Assembly: GCF_027594865.1 (NCBI RefSeq)
Contig: NZ_CP089391.1
Span: forward strand, 7,904,501-7,968,500
DNA from: Bradyrhizobium xenonodulans
Lineage (GTDB): Bacteria; Pseudomonadota; Alphaproteobacteria; Rhizobiales; Xanthobacteraceae
Direction: 5' to 3'
DNA length: 64,000 bases
Shown one piece after another: positions 19,216-26,665 of the stretch. Below the pieces are notes generated by a model that was given only the letters and a program-made list of their open reading frames with translations, was not told the origin of the DNA and did no database searches. The number at the start of each line of letters is the position of its first letter. Position 1 is the stretch's first letter. The translations under genes were made by a program, and so were the position numbers.

Positions 19216-20657
19216 TCGGCGGCGCCAGACAGCGCTGGCCTGATCGCAGCCTTGCTTTCGCGCGGTCCCCAGCGCGTCAGCACCACGCTGGAGCACGACA
19301 GCAGGCCGAGCAGGACCATCGAGCTCGCGGCCAGCCAGAAGAAGCTCTGCGCGGTGGCGTCATGCGTCGACAGCCACCAGCCGGCGGCCGCGATGTAGAT
19401 CAGCCGCGCGGTCTGCGCCAGCACCGGGCCGATCACCTTGGCCGCGCCTTGCGACGAGAAATACATCGTCGTTGCAAGGCCGAAGAAGGCGTAGAACGGC
19501 CCGACCGTCGAGAGATATTGATGGCTCGTCGCGCGCACGGCCACGCTGTCGGTGAAGATGTTGACCCAGAGATCGGGGAAGATCGCAACGAGGCACGCCG
19601 GCGCACCGACGGCCACGAAAGCGGCGACACTGGCGATCCAGGCGATGCGCCGGGCGCGCGCGATGCGGCCTGCGCCGATCGCCATCCCGACCATTGGGAC
19701 ACAGGCGATGCCGAACGAGAACGCAATCGAGGTCAGCAGGAATTCGAGCCGCGCACCGACGCCGTAGCCGGCGAGGATCGCAGTGCCGAACTTCGCCAGC
19801 ATGTGGGTGAAGATCGAGATCGTCAGCACCGATTGCAGCGGCGAGAAGCAGGCGATGGCGCCGACCTTCAGGATGTCGAAGAACATCGCCCACTGGATGC
19901 GCAAGCCGCGCAGCCTGGGAACGACGCGCGCCCGGCCGGAAAACAGGTACCAGCTCATCACGCCGATATTGGCGGTATAGGCGATCAGCGCGCCGGCGGC
20001 GACGCCGCGCATGCCGAATTGCGGGACCGGACCAAGGCCGAGACCGAGCGTGCCGCCGAGCAATATCTGCCATGTCGCCGAATTCAGCATCAGCAGCGAA
20101 GGCAGCTTCATGTTGCCCGTGCCGCGCAGCACGCCGGCCATGGTGTTGAGCAGCCACGGCAGCACCGCGCCGCCGAAAAACACCTGGGTATAGGCGATCG
20201 CCTGCGCCAGCACATGGCCGCGGCCGCCGAGCATCTCCAGCAGGCGCGGCCCGAACACCAACATGCCCAGCATGAACACCAGACCGAAGCCGATGCCGAT
20301 CAGCAGCGCATGCGCGGCAAGCGTCGATGCACGCTCGCGGTCGCCCGCGCCGAGCGCACGCGCGATGGCGGATGCCACCGCGCCGCCCATGGCGCCGCCG
20401 GACATCGTCATCATCAGGATCACGCAGGGGAACACCAGCGCCATCGCAGCGAGCGACTCGACGCCGAGCCGGCCGATATAGGAGGTCTCCGCGATCACCA
20501 CGCAGGTCCCGGCCGACAACCCGATCACGTTGGGCCAGGCGAGGCTGAGCAGCGTGCGCAGGATCGGTCCGTCGGTAAGCGCGCTTCGCACCGGCCGCGG
20601 AGGCGGCGGCAATGGACGCTCTTGTTCATCGACCGGGATTTCGGCGATGTCGGACAT
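19212..20657 (-). CDS. MATE-family multidrug/metabolite exporter
   Basis: A 481-residue protein with about twelve hydrophobic segments in two similar halves, beginning at SLAWPNVIGLSAGTCVVIAE after a 40-residue Pro-rich cytoplasmic tail. Typical MATE stretches are LAAMALVFPCVILMMTMSGGAMGGAVASAIARALGAGD and, in the second half, SIAFSFGIACVPMVGMAIGAG. A GGGAGAGG ribosome site supports the start. It exports drugs or metabolites against H+ or Na+; the substrate is unknown. The upstream 167 bp carry no visible operator. Confidence 0.9.
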   Translation of the reverse strand: MSDIAEIPVDEQERPLPPPPRPVRSALTDGPILRTLLSLAWPNVIGLSAGTCVVIAETSYIGRLGVESLAAMALVFPCVILMMTMSGGAMGGAVASAIARALGAGDRERASTLAAHALLIGIGFGLVFMLGMLVFGPRLLEMLGGRGHVLAQAIAYTQVFFGGAVLPWLLNTMAGVLRGTGNMKLPSLLMLNSATWQILLGGTLGLGLGPVPQFGMRGVAAGALIAYTANIGVMSWYLFSGRARVVPRLRGLRIQWAMFFDILKVGAIACFSPLQSVLTISIFTHMLAKFGTAILAGYGVGARLEFLLTSIAFSFGIACVPMVGMAIGAGRIARARRIAWIASVAAFVAVGAPACLVAIFPDLWVNIFTDSVAVRATSHQYLSTVGPFYAFFGLATTMYFSSQGAAKVIGPVLAQTARLIYIAAAGWWLSTHDATAQSFFWLAASSMVLLGLLSCSSVVLTRWGPRESKAAIRPALSGAAD

Positions 20658-20824
20658 GTCCTCTCCCGGGGCACGGGCGCCATTTGCGGCGCGGCAATGA
20701 TGAGGTGTGCCAATAAATTATACGCGCGCAGGGCGCTGTCAGGAGCTTGTTAGCACGGCACGCGGCGATTCCTCCTGCGCCGGATGCAGGCGTGCCCTGC
20801 GGCAGCGCATTTCGATGGGTGAAA

Positions 20825-21874
20825 TTACCCGATCGTCCAGACCAGCGGCCTACCGCCTGCCGTCGGGCGCAGGTGCACGCCGATGTGCCGCCCGCATCCC
20901 GCAGCGAGTCCCTCGAACAATCCCTCCAGCACCTTGGCGCAGGCGCGGTGATCGTCGGCCACGTCGTCCATCAGCTTCCAGCTCTGCTGGCGGATTTCGA
21001 ACGTACCCTCGGACTGCAACGTCTCGGCCGTATCATCCTGCGCCGCGAACAGCGCATTGAGGAAAGCCGCAAACTCCTGTGCACCACCGCGGCTCGCCGC
21101 CAGCGCCGCCGCGACCTCGTCGAAATATTGCATCCCGATCAGCTTGCCGGTGAGATGCAGCAGATAGCCGGCATCCTCGGGGCCGAACAGCTGCACCATC
21201 ACGGGCGCGGCGGTGCGGACATATTCCATGGCGTAGTTGCGATAGGCTTTTTCGAGCCGCGGTTTTGGCCAGCTCGCGACGGGAAGTGCCGGCGCGGTCT
21301 TCGCGTCGAACAGCGGCGCCTCCAGATGCCGCGCGAACACCAGGCGCTGGTCGAGCTCGAGCGGATGGTCGTATTGATGGTAATAGCCTTCGAGCCCGTC
21401 CTGGCCATCGACGCTCTGCTTGGTGCAGACGAAGCCCAGCCTGATGTCGCCGAGCGCAACGCCGTTATTGGCGTGCCAGCCGCGCAGCATCGCGCGCGAG
21501 ACCTCGCCCGGCACGCCGCAGATCGCGGTGCCCTTCCAGATCCAGCGCGGCGGCGGATAGCGGATCCAGGCCTTGGTGTCGCTCTCGTACATGAATTCGA
21601 CGTGCACGCCGCCGATCCAGTTGGAGAGGTAGTGATATTGCGCGGCGGCCACCGCCGGCGGCAGATGGTCGAGGCCGAGCTTCTTGAGCCCCGGCAGGAA
21701 GCGCTCCTGCTGCTGGCGGCGGAAGACACGGAAGACGAACTCGGCCGCATCGGCCGTGCCACGCCGCGTGACGACAGTGAGGATGAGGCCGGTGAAATAG
21801 GCATGGTAGAGATCGGCGACGGCGCGCCAGCGTTTCCATTGCGCTTGCTGCGCGGCGTCTGCGGCGGCGGTCAT
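20825..21874 (-). CDS. Conserved hypothetical protein, function unknown
   Basis: A 349-residue soluble protein without signal peptide or membrane segments. The ATG at 21874 was preferred to a GTG at 21880 because GGGAG lies 5 bp upstream. Visible features are a Trp/Tyr-rich middle (EFMYESDTKAWIRYPPPRWIWKG), a YYHQYDHPLEL segment and a helical C-terminal half. Codon use and coding potential match neighbours, so it is a real gene. I do not recognise the family. It lies alone between a MATE exporter and a PAS protein on the same strand. Confidence 0.75.
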   Translation of the reverse strand: MTAAADAAQQAQWKRWRAVADLYHAYFTGLILTVVTRRGTADAAEFVFRVFRRQQQERFLPGLKKLGLDHLPPAVAAAQYHYLSNWIGGVHVEFMYESDTKAWIRYPPPRWIWKGTAICGVPGEVSRAMLRGWHANNGVALGDIRLGFVCTKQSVDGQDGLEGYYHQYDHPLELDQRLVFARHLEAPLFDAKTAPALPVASWPKPRLEKAYRNYAMEYVRTAAPVMVQLFGPEDAGYLLHLTGKLIGMQYFDEVAAALAASRGGAQEFAAFLNALFAAQDDTAETLQSEGTFEIRQQSWKLMDDVADDHRACAKVLEGLFEGLAAGCGRHIGVHLRPTAGGRPLVWTIG

Positions 21875-21978
21875 GTTCACTCCCGATCGTTGTTTTGATC
21901 GAGTGTGTCATTGCCTCCGGTGACGGGCAACCTGACGTTCATGCAGGGCGCCCTGCACGGCGGCTCGTCAATTCCGCA

Positions 21979-22386
21979 TCACGAATTTTGCGCGGCCTTG
22001 GCGGCGCGCTCGCGCTCGACGCGTTCCGTCACGTCGCGCGCCATCGCCACCGATCCCTGCACCGCTCCAGCGGCATCCCGCACCAGTGCGAAGGTCATCT
22101 CGATGTAGAGCTTGCGCCCGCTCTTGTGCAGCGCGCGGGTCAGCGTCGGCCGGCCCGCTAGCTTCATTACGCCGCTGGCAAGCGCGGCCTCGAAGCCTTT
22201 CCAGTGCGCAGGCCGCAGATGTTCGGGAATGATCAGGTCGAGGTTCTGGCCCAGCGCTTCCGCGGCGGTGAAGCCGAACAGGGCGGTCGATGCGCGATTC
22301 CACCGCATGATCGTGCCGGAGCGATCCGAATAGATCAGGGCGTCGGCGACGTCGTCGAGGATTTTTGCGTCGAGTTGATCGGTCAT
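21979..22386 (-). CDS. Single PAS-domain protein
   Basis: A 135-residue protein made of one PAS/PAC module: ADALIYSDRSGTIMRWNRASTALFGFTAAEALGQNLDLIIPEHLR, then RALHKSGRKLYIEMTFALVRDAAGAVQGSVAMARDVTER. There is no kinase, cyclase or HTH output domain, so it would have to signal through a partner or act as a ligand-binding regulator. The start at 22386 follows GAGGTC. The longer upstream frame reads through a palindromic repeat and is unlikely to be translated. Confidence 0.85.
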   Translation of the reverse strand: MTDQLDAKILDDVADALIYSDRSGTIMRWNRASTALFGFTAAEALGQNLDLIIPEHLRPAHWKGFEAALASGVMKLAGRPTLTRALHKSGRKLYIEMTFALVRDAAGAVQGSVAMARDVTERVERERAAKAAQNS

Positions 22387-22512
22387 GGCGAGACCTCGCA
22401 TGCGCCTGGGTTTTGCACATCCTGCCACACATTCGGTGTCATCGCCCGACTTGATCGGGCGATCCAGTACTCCGAGACGGCAGTGATTGAACCGAGAGGC
22501 TGCGGCGTACTG

Positions 22513-23933
22513 GGCGGATTCAACCGCTCGTCGCAACACCCTGAACAAGGAGGTTGCGATGGAGAGCCGTGCGCGAGCAAGTCGTCCTCAAGAGGCCCGA
22601 CGAGAGGATTGTAGACGGTTCTGGGCTGCGATTGCCTCGGGGCGATCGAGCGAAGATGCTGCGGTTGAGGCCGGGGTATCGCCTTCGGTTGGAGTGCGCT
22701 GGTTCCGGAGGGCGGGCGGCATGCCGCCAACACATTTGTCACCGTCGTCAAGGCTTCCATCGGAGCGCTATCTCTCGTTCGCCGAGCGCGAGGAGATCGC
22801 CATCTTGCGTGTGCAGGGTCATGGGGTGCGAGCCATCGCTCGTCAGCTTGATCGAGCTCCCTGCACGATCTCTCGTGAACTCCGTCGTAATGTGGCGCGC
22901 CGCCACGGCGCCCCACAGTACCGAGCAACCACGGCACAATGGCACGCTGATCGGTCCGCCCGACGGCCCAAGCCGGCGAAGTTGGCGATCAATCCGCCCC
23001 TGCGGGATTACGTGCAGGACAGGCTTGCCGGTATGATCGCCAAGCCGGACGGGGAGCTCCTGGCTGGCCCGAAGGTCGTGTGGAAGGGACGCCGGGCTGT
23101 GCATCGGCAAAACCGGCGCTGGGCCAGGGCATGGAGCCCGGAACAGATTTCTCGGCGACTTCGGCTGGACTTTCCCGAGGATGAGACGATGCGCATCAGT
23201 CACGAGGCGATCTATCAGGCACTTTATGTGCAGGGTCGAGGAGCTTTGCGCCGCGAACTGACGGCCTGCTTGCGCACCGGGCGGGTGTTGCGGATGCCGA
23301 GGGCGCGCGTCCGCAAAGGCAGAAGCTTCATTCCTTCCGAGATCATGATCAGTCAACGTCCGGCGGAAGCCGCCGATCGAGCTGTGCCGGGCCACTGGGA
23401 AGGTGATCTCATTATGGGTCTTGGAAGTTCCGCGATCGGCACCTTGGTGGAGCGCACGACCCGCTTTACCATTCTGCTGCATCTGCCGCGTATCACAGGC
23501 CATGAACAGGAAGCTCGCGTGAAGAACGGACCTGCACTCGCCGGACATGGCGCTGAGGCAGTGCGCGACGCCATCACCCGCGCAATCGTCAGCATGCCCG
23601 AACAGCTGCGTCGATCGCTGACCTGGGATCAAGGAGCTGAACTGGCTCAGCATGCACGCCTGAGGATCGATGCAGGCCTGCAGGTCTACTTCTGTGACCC
23701 TCATAGCCCATGGCAGCGCGGCACCAACGAGAACACAAATGGGTTGCTGCGCCAGTACTTTCCAAAAGGGACCGATCTTAGCCTGCACAACTCTGGTGAT
23801 CTCGAGGCCGTGGCTCTCGCACTCAACACCAGGCCCAGGAAAACCCTCGGCTGGAAAACACCGGCCGAAACTCTCGACCAATTGCTACAAGTGAACGATA
23901 CACAGGGTGTTGCGACGAGCGGTTGAATCCGCC
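22513..23933 (+). mobile_element. IS30-family insertion sequence, intact
   Basis: The element is 1421 bp. Its terminal inverted repeats are exact over about 31 bp, starting GGCGGATTCAACCGCTCGTC at the left end and mirrored at the right. A 3-bp direct repeat CTG flanks it (22510-22512 and 23934-23936), matching the short target duplications of the family. It holds one transposase gene, whose stop codon lies inside the right inverted repeat. It looks recent because ends, frame and duplication are all intact. Confidence 0.95.
22559..23926 (+). CDS. IS30-family transposase
   Basis: A 455-residue transposase. The N-terminal half has HTH regions (RRFWAAIASGRSSEDAAVEAGVSPSVGVRW, and ERYLSFAEREEIAILRVQGHGVRAIARQLDRAPCTISRELRRN). 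The C-terminal half is a DDE domain with GHWEGDLIMG (first Asp), TLTWDQGAELAQH-type second Asp region, and SPWQRGTNENTNGLLRQYFPKGTDL (catalytic Glu), all diagnostic of IS30. The ATG at 22559 has AAGGAGG 5 bp upstream. The frame is intact, so the element may be active. Confidence 0.95.
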   Translation: MESRARASRPQEARREDCRRFWAAIASGRSSEDAAVEAGVSPSVGVRWFRRAGGMPPTHLSPSSRLPSERYLSFAEREEIAILRVQGHGVRAIARQLDRAPCTISRELRRNVARRHGAPQYRATTAQWHADRSARRPKPAKLAINPPLRDYVQDRLAGMIAKPDGELLAGPKVVWKGRRAVHRQNRRWARAWSPEQISRRLRLDFPEDETMRISHEAIYQALYVQGRGALRRELTACLRTGRVLRMPRARVRKGRSFIPSEIMISQRPAEAADRAVPGHWEGDLIMGLGSSAIGTLVERTTRFTILLHLPRITGHEQEARVKNGPALAGHGAEAVRDAITRAIVSMPEQLRRSLTWDQGAELAQHARLRIDAGLQVYFCDPHSPWQRGTNENTNGLLRQYFPKGTDLSLHNSGDLEAVALALNTRPRKTLGWKTPAETLDQLLQVNDTQGVATSG

Positions 23934-23983
23934 CTGGATGCCCCGGTCAAGCCGGGGCATGACGGCGGAGAGTGAGGCTAGCA

Positions 23984-25120
23984 CTACACCCGGAAATGCT
24001 TGCTCAGCTTGAGGCCCTGCGCCTGGTAGTTCGAGCCGATGCGCTGGCCGTACATCGCGTCGGGGCGGGCCAGCATCTTCTCGTAGACGAGGCGGCCGAC
24101 GATCTGGCCGTGCTCGAGGATGAACGGCACTTCGCGCGAACGCACCTCCAGCACGGCGCGCGATCCAAGGCCGCCGGCGCCGGCATAGCCGAAGCCGGGA
24201 TCGAAGAATCCGGCATAGTGCACGCGGAATTCGCCGACCAGCGGATCGAACGGCACCATCTCCGCGGCGTAGTCGGGCGGCACCTGCACGGCTTCCTTGG
24301 AGGCGAGGATGTAGAACTCGCCGGGATCGAGGATCAGGTTGCCGTCGGGGCGGGCTGAGATCGGCTCCCAGAACTCTTCCACCGCATAGCCGGAGCGGCG
24401 ATCGACGTCGACGACGCCGGTATGGCGCTTGGCGCGGTAACCAACGAAGCCGCTGGCCTTCTCGCCCGACAGATCGACCGAGACCGCGACGCCGCCGGAG
24501 AGATCGGCATCGTCGATGTCGACGAGGCGCTCGGCGGCATGCAAGCCGTCGAGTTCGTCGGCGTTGAGGATGGCATCGCCGGTGCGGAAGCGCACCTGCG
24601 ACAGGCGCGAGCCCTCGCGCACCAGCACCGGAAACGTCTTCGGACTGATCTCGGCGTAGAGCGGGCCGTGATAGCCGGCGCCGATCATGTCGAAGCGGCG
24701 GGTGCCGTCGGCGATCACGCGGGTGAAGACGTCGAGCCGGCCGGTCGAGCTCTTGGGGTTCGCAGCCGCGACGATCTCCGGCGGCAGCGCGAGACTTTCG
24801 AGCAGCGGCACGATGTAGACGCAGTTGGTCTCCAGCACCGCGCCGTCGGCGAGGCTGAACTCATGCAGCTTCAACTCGTCGATGCGCTCGGCGACGGTCG
24901 CGCCGGGACCCGGCAGGAAGCTGGCCCGGACGCGATAGGCGATATCGCCGAGACGCAGATCGAGGCTGGCCGGCTGGATCTGGCTTTCGACGAAATCGTA
25001 GGCGGGCAGGATGAGACCCGCCTCCGCCATCGCCGCGATCATGCGGTCGGGCAGGATACCATTGGCGTCGGCGGCGACCGTGAAACTCAACCGAGGGTCC
25101 TCGTCAGGGGGCAAACGCAT
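23984..25120 (-). CDS. dcd: 2'-deoxycytidine 5'-triphosphate deaminase, long alphaproteobacterial form
   Basis: A 378-residue protein, about twice the length of enterobacterial Dcd. Its first half contains QIQPASLDLRLGDIAYRVRASFLPG and ANPKSSTGRLDVFTRVIADG, the dCTP-binding motifs. The second half repeats the trimeric dUTPase-like fold (LILDPGEFYILASKEAVQVPPDYAAEM, HYAGFFDPGFGYAG). This tandem form is common in alphaproteobacteria. It makes dUTP for dTMP synthesis. The gene is divergent from metZ, and its start is 48 bp from the metZ promoter. Confidence 0.9.
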   Translation of the reverse strand: MRLPPDEDPRLSFTVAADANGILPDRMIAAMAEAGLILPAYDFVESQIQPASLDLRLGDIAYRVRASFLPGPGATVAERIDELKLHEFSLADGAVLETNCVYIVPLLESLALPPEIVAAANPKSSTGRLDVFTRVIADGTRRFDMIGAGYHGPLYAEISPKTFPVLVREGSRLSQVRFRTGDAILNADELDGLHAAERLVDIDDADLSGGVAVSVDLSGEKASGFVGYRAKRHTGVVDVDRRSGYAVEEFWEPISARPDGNLILDPGEFYILASKEAVQVPPDYAAEMVPFDPLVGEFRVHYAGFFDPGFGYAGAGGLGSRAVLEVRSREVPFILEHGQIVGRLVYEKMLARPDAMYGQRIGSNYQAQGLKLSKHFRV

Positions 25121-25168
25121 CCCGATAGACGGGAAATACTAGCGTTTTACGGCTATCCGATGGACGTC

Positions 25169-25197
25169 TTGACGGAAAGGGCATTGCGGAATATGAG
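25169..25197 (+). promoter_or_regulatory. Predicted sigma-70 promoter of metZ
   Basis: A -35 TTGACG (25169-25174) and a -10 TATGAG (25192-25197) are separated by 17 bp. The expected transcription start, near 25204, lies just before the SAM-II aptamer, leaving a leader of about 140 nt. Confidence 0.6.
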
Positions 25198-25209
25198 CAT
25201 GACTTATCC

Positions 25210-25268
25210 CGTGGTGATTTGAGCCGGCCGGCTTGCAGCCACGTTAAATAAGTCGCTAAACAGGCCGG
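25210..25268 (+). promoter_or_regulatory. SAM-II riboswitch aptamer upstream of metZ
   Basis: The sequence carries the SAM-II signature: P1 arms CGTGG (25210-25214) and CCACG (25239-25243), the GATTTG internal loop, GCTTGCAGCCACGTTAAA, the AAGTCGCTAAA joining strand, and pseudoknot arms CCGGCC (25224-25229) with GGCCGG (25263-25268). SAM binding stabilises the pseudoknot. It is followed by competing antiterminator and terminator stems, which fit a transcriptional off-switch for methionine synthesis. Confidence 0.92.
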
Positions 25269-25282
25269 GGACCTCTGTGATC

Positions 25283-25315
25283 CCGGCCCGTGGTTTGATC
25301 CAGGCCGGTTTTTTT
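25283..25315 (+). terminator. SAM-II-controlled attenuator terminator
   Basis: CCGGCC (25283-25288) pairs with GGCCGG (25303-25308), extended by TGG/CCA around a TTTGAT loop, and is followed by seven T (25309-25315). The 5' arm can instead pair within GGCCGGG (25263-25269)/CCCGGCC (25282-25288), which would be the antiterminator. That antiterminator arm overlaps the aptamer pseudoknot, so ligand binding should free the terminator. Confidence 0.85.
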
Positions 25316-25335
25316 GTGACCATTTCGATGGTCAC
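25316..25335 (+). promoter_or_regulatory. TTCG-loop hairpin between the attenuator and the metZ ribosome site
   Basis: GTGACCAT (25316-25323) and ATGGTCAC (25328-25335) form a perfect 8-bp stem closed by TTCG. It begins right after the T tract and ends 2 bp before the AGGAGG ribosome site (25338-25343). No T run follows it. It may protect the 5' end or keep the ribosome site open in read-through transcripts. Confidence 0.65.
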
Positions 25336-25347
25336 GCAGGAGGTCCT

Positions 25348-26544
25348 ATGTCGAAGTCCCCGGCGCCCACCGCGCAATACCGTCCCGAAACCCGTCTGGT
25401 CCATTCCGGCACCCTGCGCTCGCAATATGGCGAGACGTCGGAGGCGCTGTTCCTGACCCAGGGCTACGTCTACAACAGCGCCGAGGAGTGCGAGGCACGG
25501 TTCAAGGGCGAGGACCCCGGCTTCATCTATTCGCGCTATTCCAATCCGACGATTGCGATGTTCGAGCGGCGCATGATCGAGCTCGAGGGCGCCGAAGCGG
25601 CCCGCTCGGCAGCGACCGGCATGGCCGCGGTGACGACCGCGATCCTGGCGCCGCTCAAGGCCGGCGATCATGTCGTTGCTTCCCGCGCCCTGTTCGGCTC
25701 GTGCCTCTACGTCATCCAGGACCTGCTGCCGCGCTACGGCATCGAGACCACGCTGGTCGACGGGGCCGATCTCGATCAGTGGCAGCGCGCCGTGAAGCCG
25801 AACACCAAGACGTTCTTCCTGGAGAGCCCGACCAACCCCACGTTAGATGTGCTCGACATTCCCGGCATCGCCGAGATCGCGCACAAGGGCGGCGCGCGGC
25901 TCGTCGTCGACAACGTGTTCGCGACGCCGATCTGGCAGAGCCCGCTCGCGCTGGGGGCCGACGTCGTGGTCTATTCCGCGACCAAGCACATCGACGGCCA
26001 GGGCCGCTGTCTCGGCGGCATCATCCTGTCGTCGGAAGCCTTCATCGCCGAGCACATCCACAATTTCATGCGCCAGACCGGCCCGTCGATCTCGCCGTTC
26101 AACGCCTGGGTTTTGCTCAAGGGACTGGAGACGCTGGGTGTGCGGGTGCGCGCACAGACCGACACGGCCGCGCGCATCGCCGACGTGCTGGCGAGCCATC
26201 CCAAGATCTCACGGCTGGTCTACCCCGGCCGCGCCGATCACCCGCAGGCAGCGCTGGTGAAGAAGCAGATGCGCGGCGGCTCGACGCTGGTCGGCTTCGA
26301 GGTCAAGGGCGGCAAGCAGGCGGCGTTCCGCGTGCTCAACGAATTGAAGCTAGCGAAGATCTCGAACAATCTCGGCGATGCCAAGAGCCTCGTCACGCAT
26401 CCGGCCACCACGACACATCAGCGGCTCAAGCCGGAAGACCGTGCCGCGCTCGGCATCAGCGAGGGCTTTATCCGCTTCTCCGCCGGGCTCGAGCATGTCG
26501 ATGATCTGATCGAGGATCTGACGGCGGCGCTGGAGAAGGCGTGA
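25348..26544 (+). CDS. metZ: O-succinylhomoserine sulfhydrylase
   Basis: A 398-residue PLP enzyme of the Cys/Met metabolism family. It shows RPETRLVHSG, YNSAEECEARFKGEDPGFIYSRYSNPT, the SGMAAVTTAIL-type cofactor loop (ATGMAAVTTAILAPLKAGD), and VVYSATKHIDGQGRCLGGI containing the PLP Lys. SAM-II control and the family subgroup identify it as metZ, which makes homocysteine from O-succinylhomoserine and sulfide. The ribosome site AGGAGG is 4 bp before the ATG. It is flanked downstream by a family A repeat. Confidence 0.95.
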   Translation: MSKSPAPTAQYRPETRLVHSGTLRSQYGETSEALFLTQGYVYNSAEECEARFKGEDPGFIYSRYSNPTIAMFERRMIELEGAEAARSAATGMAAVTTAILAPLKAGDHVVASRALFGSCLYVIQDLLPRYGIETTLVDGADLDQWQRAVKPNTKTFFLESPTNPTLDVLDIPGIAEIAHKGGARLVVDNVFATPIWQSPLALGADVVVYSATKHIDGQGRCLGGIILSSEAFIAEHIHNFMRQTGPSISPFNAWVLLKGLETLGVRVRAQTDTAARIADVLASHPKISRLVYPGRADHPQAALVKKQMRGGSTLVGFEVKGGKQAAFRVLNELKLAKISNNLGDAKSLVTHPATTTHQRLKPEDRAALGISEGFIRFSAGLEHVDDLIEDLTAALEKA

Positions 26545-26560
26545 GGCACGCATTCGATAT

Positions 26561-26657
26561 CGTAGGGTGGGCAAAGCGAAGCGTGCCCACCATTTACGAT
26601 CACGCCGCCAATAGATGGTGGGCACGGCGCGAAGAGCGCGCCTTTGCCCACCCTACG
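26561..26657. repeat. Nested palindromic repeat, CGTAGGGTGGGCAAAG type (family A, copy 1)
   Basis: Outer arms CGTAGGGTGGGCAAAG and CTTTGCCCACCCTACG enclose inner arms GTGCCCACCAT and ATGGTGGGCAC. The element is 97 bp and lies between the convergent metZ and SGNH genes. Other copies lie at 30320-30410 and 59941-60033. Confidence 0.9.
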
Positions 26658-26665
26658 GCACCGAG

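Larger units (their letters stand above)
22437..23964. repeat. Palindromic repeat (family D, copy 1) interrupted by an IS30 element
   Basis: The left half (22437-22512) begins TGTCATCGCCCGACTTGATC and the right half (23934-23964) ends GGGGCATGACGG. When the insertion is removed the halves form an imperfect inverted repeat whose inner arms are GATCCAGTA and TACTGGAT. A second, uninterrupted member is at 49137-49222. Confidence 0.75.

Noticed and set aside
19362..20753. Plus-strand frame of 463 codons
   Set aside because: It is antisense to the MATE exporter, whose membrane pattern is conserved; the product is Arg/Gln/His-rich with no family pattern.
22487..22558. Upstream extension of the transposase reading frame
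   Set aside because: It starts outside the IS end and crosses the inverted repeat; the ATG at 22559 has AAGGAGG and fits the family.
25316..25335. metZ hairpin as a second terminator
   Set aside because: No T tract follows the stem, and the ribosome site follows immediately.
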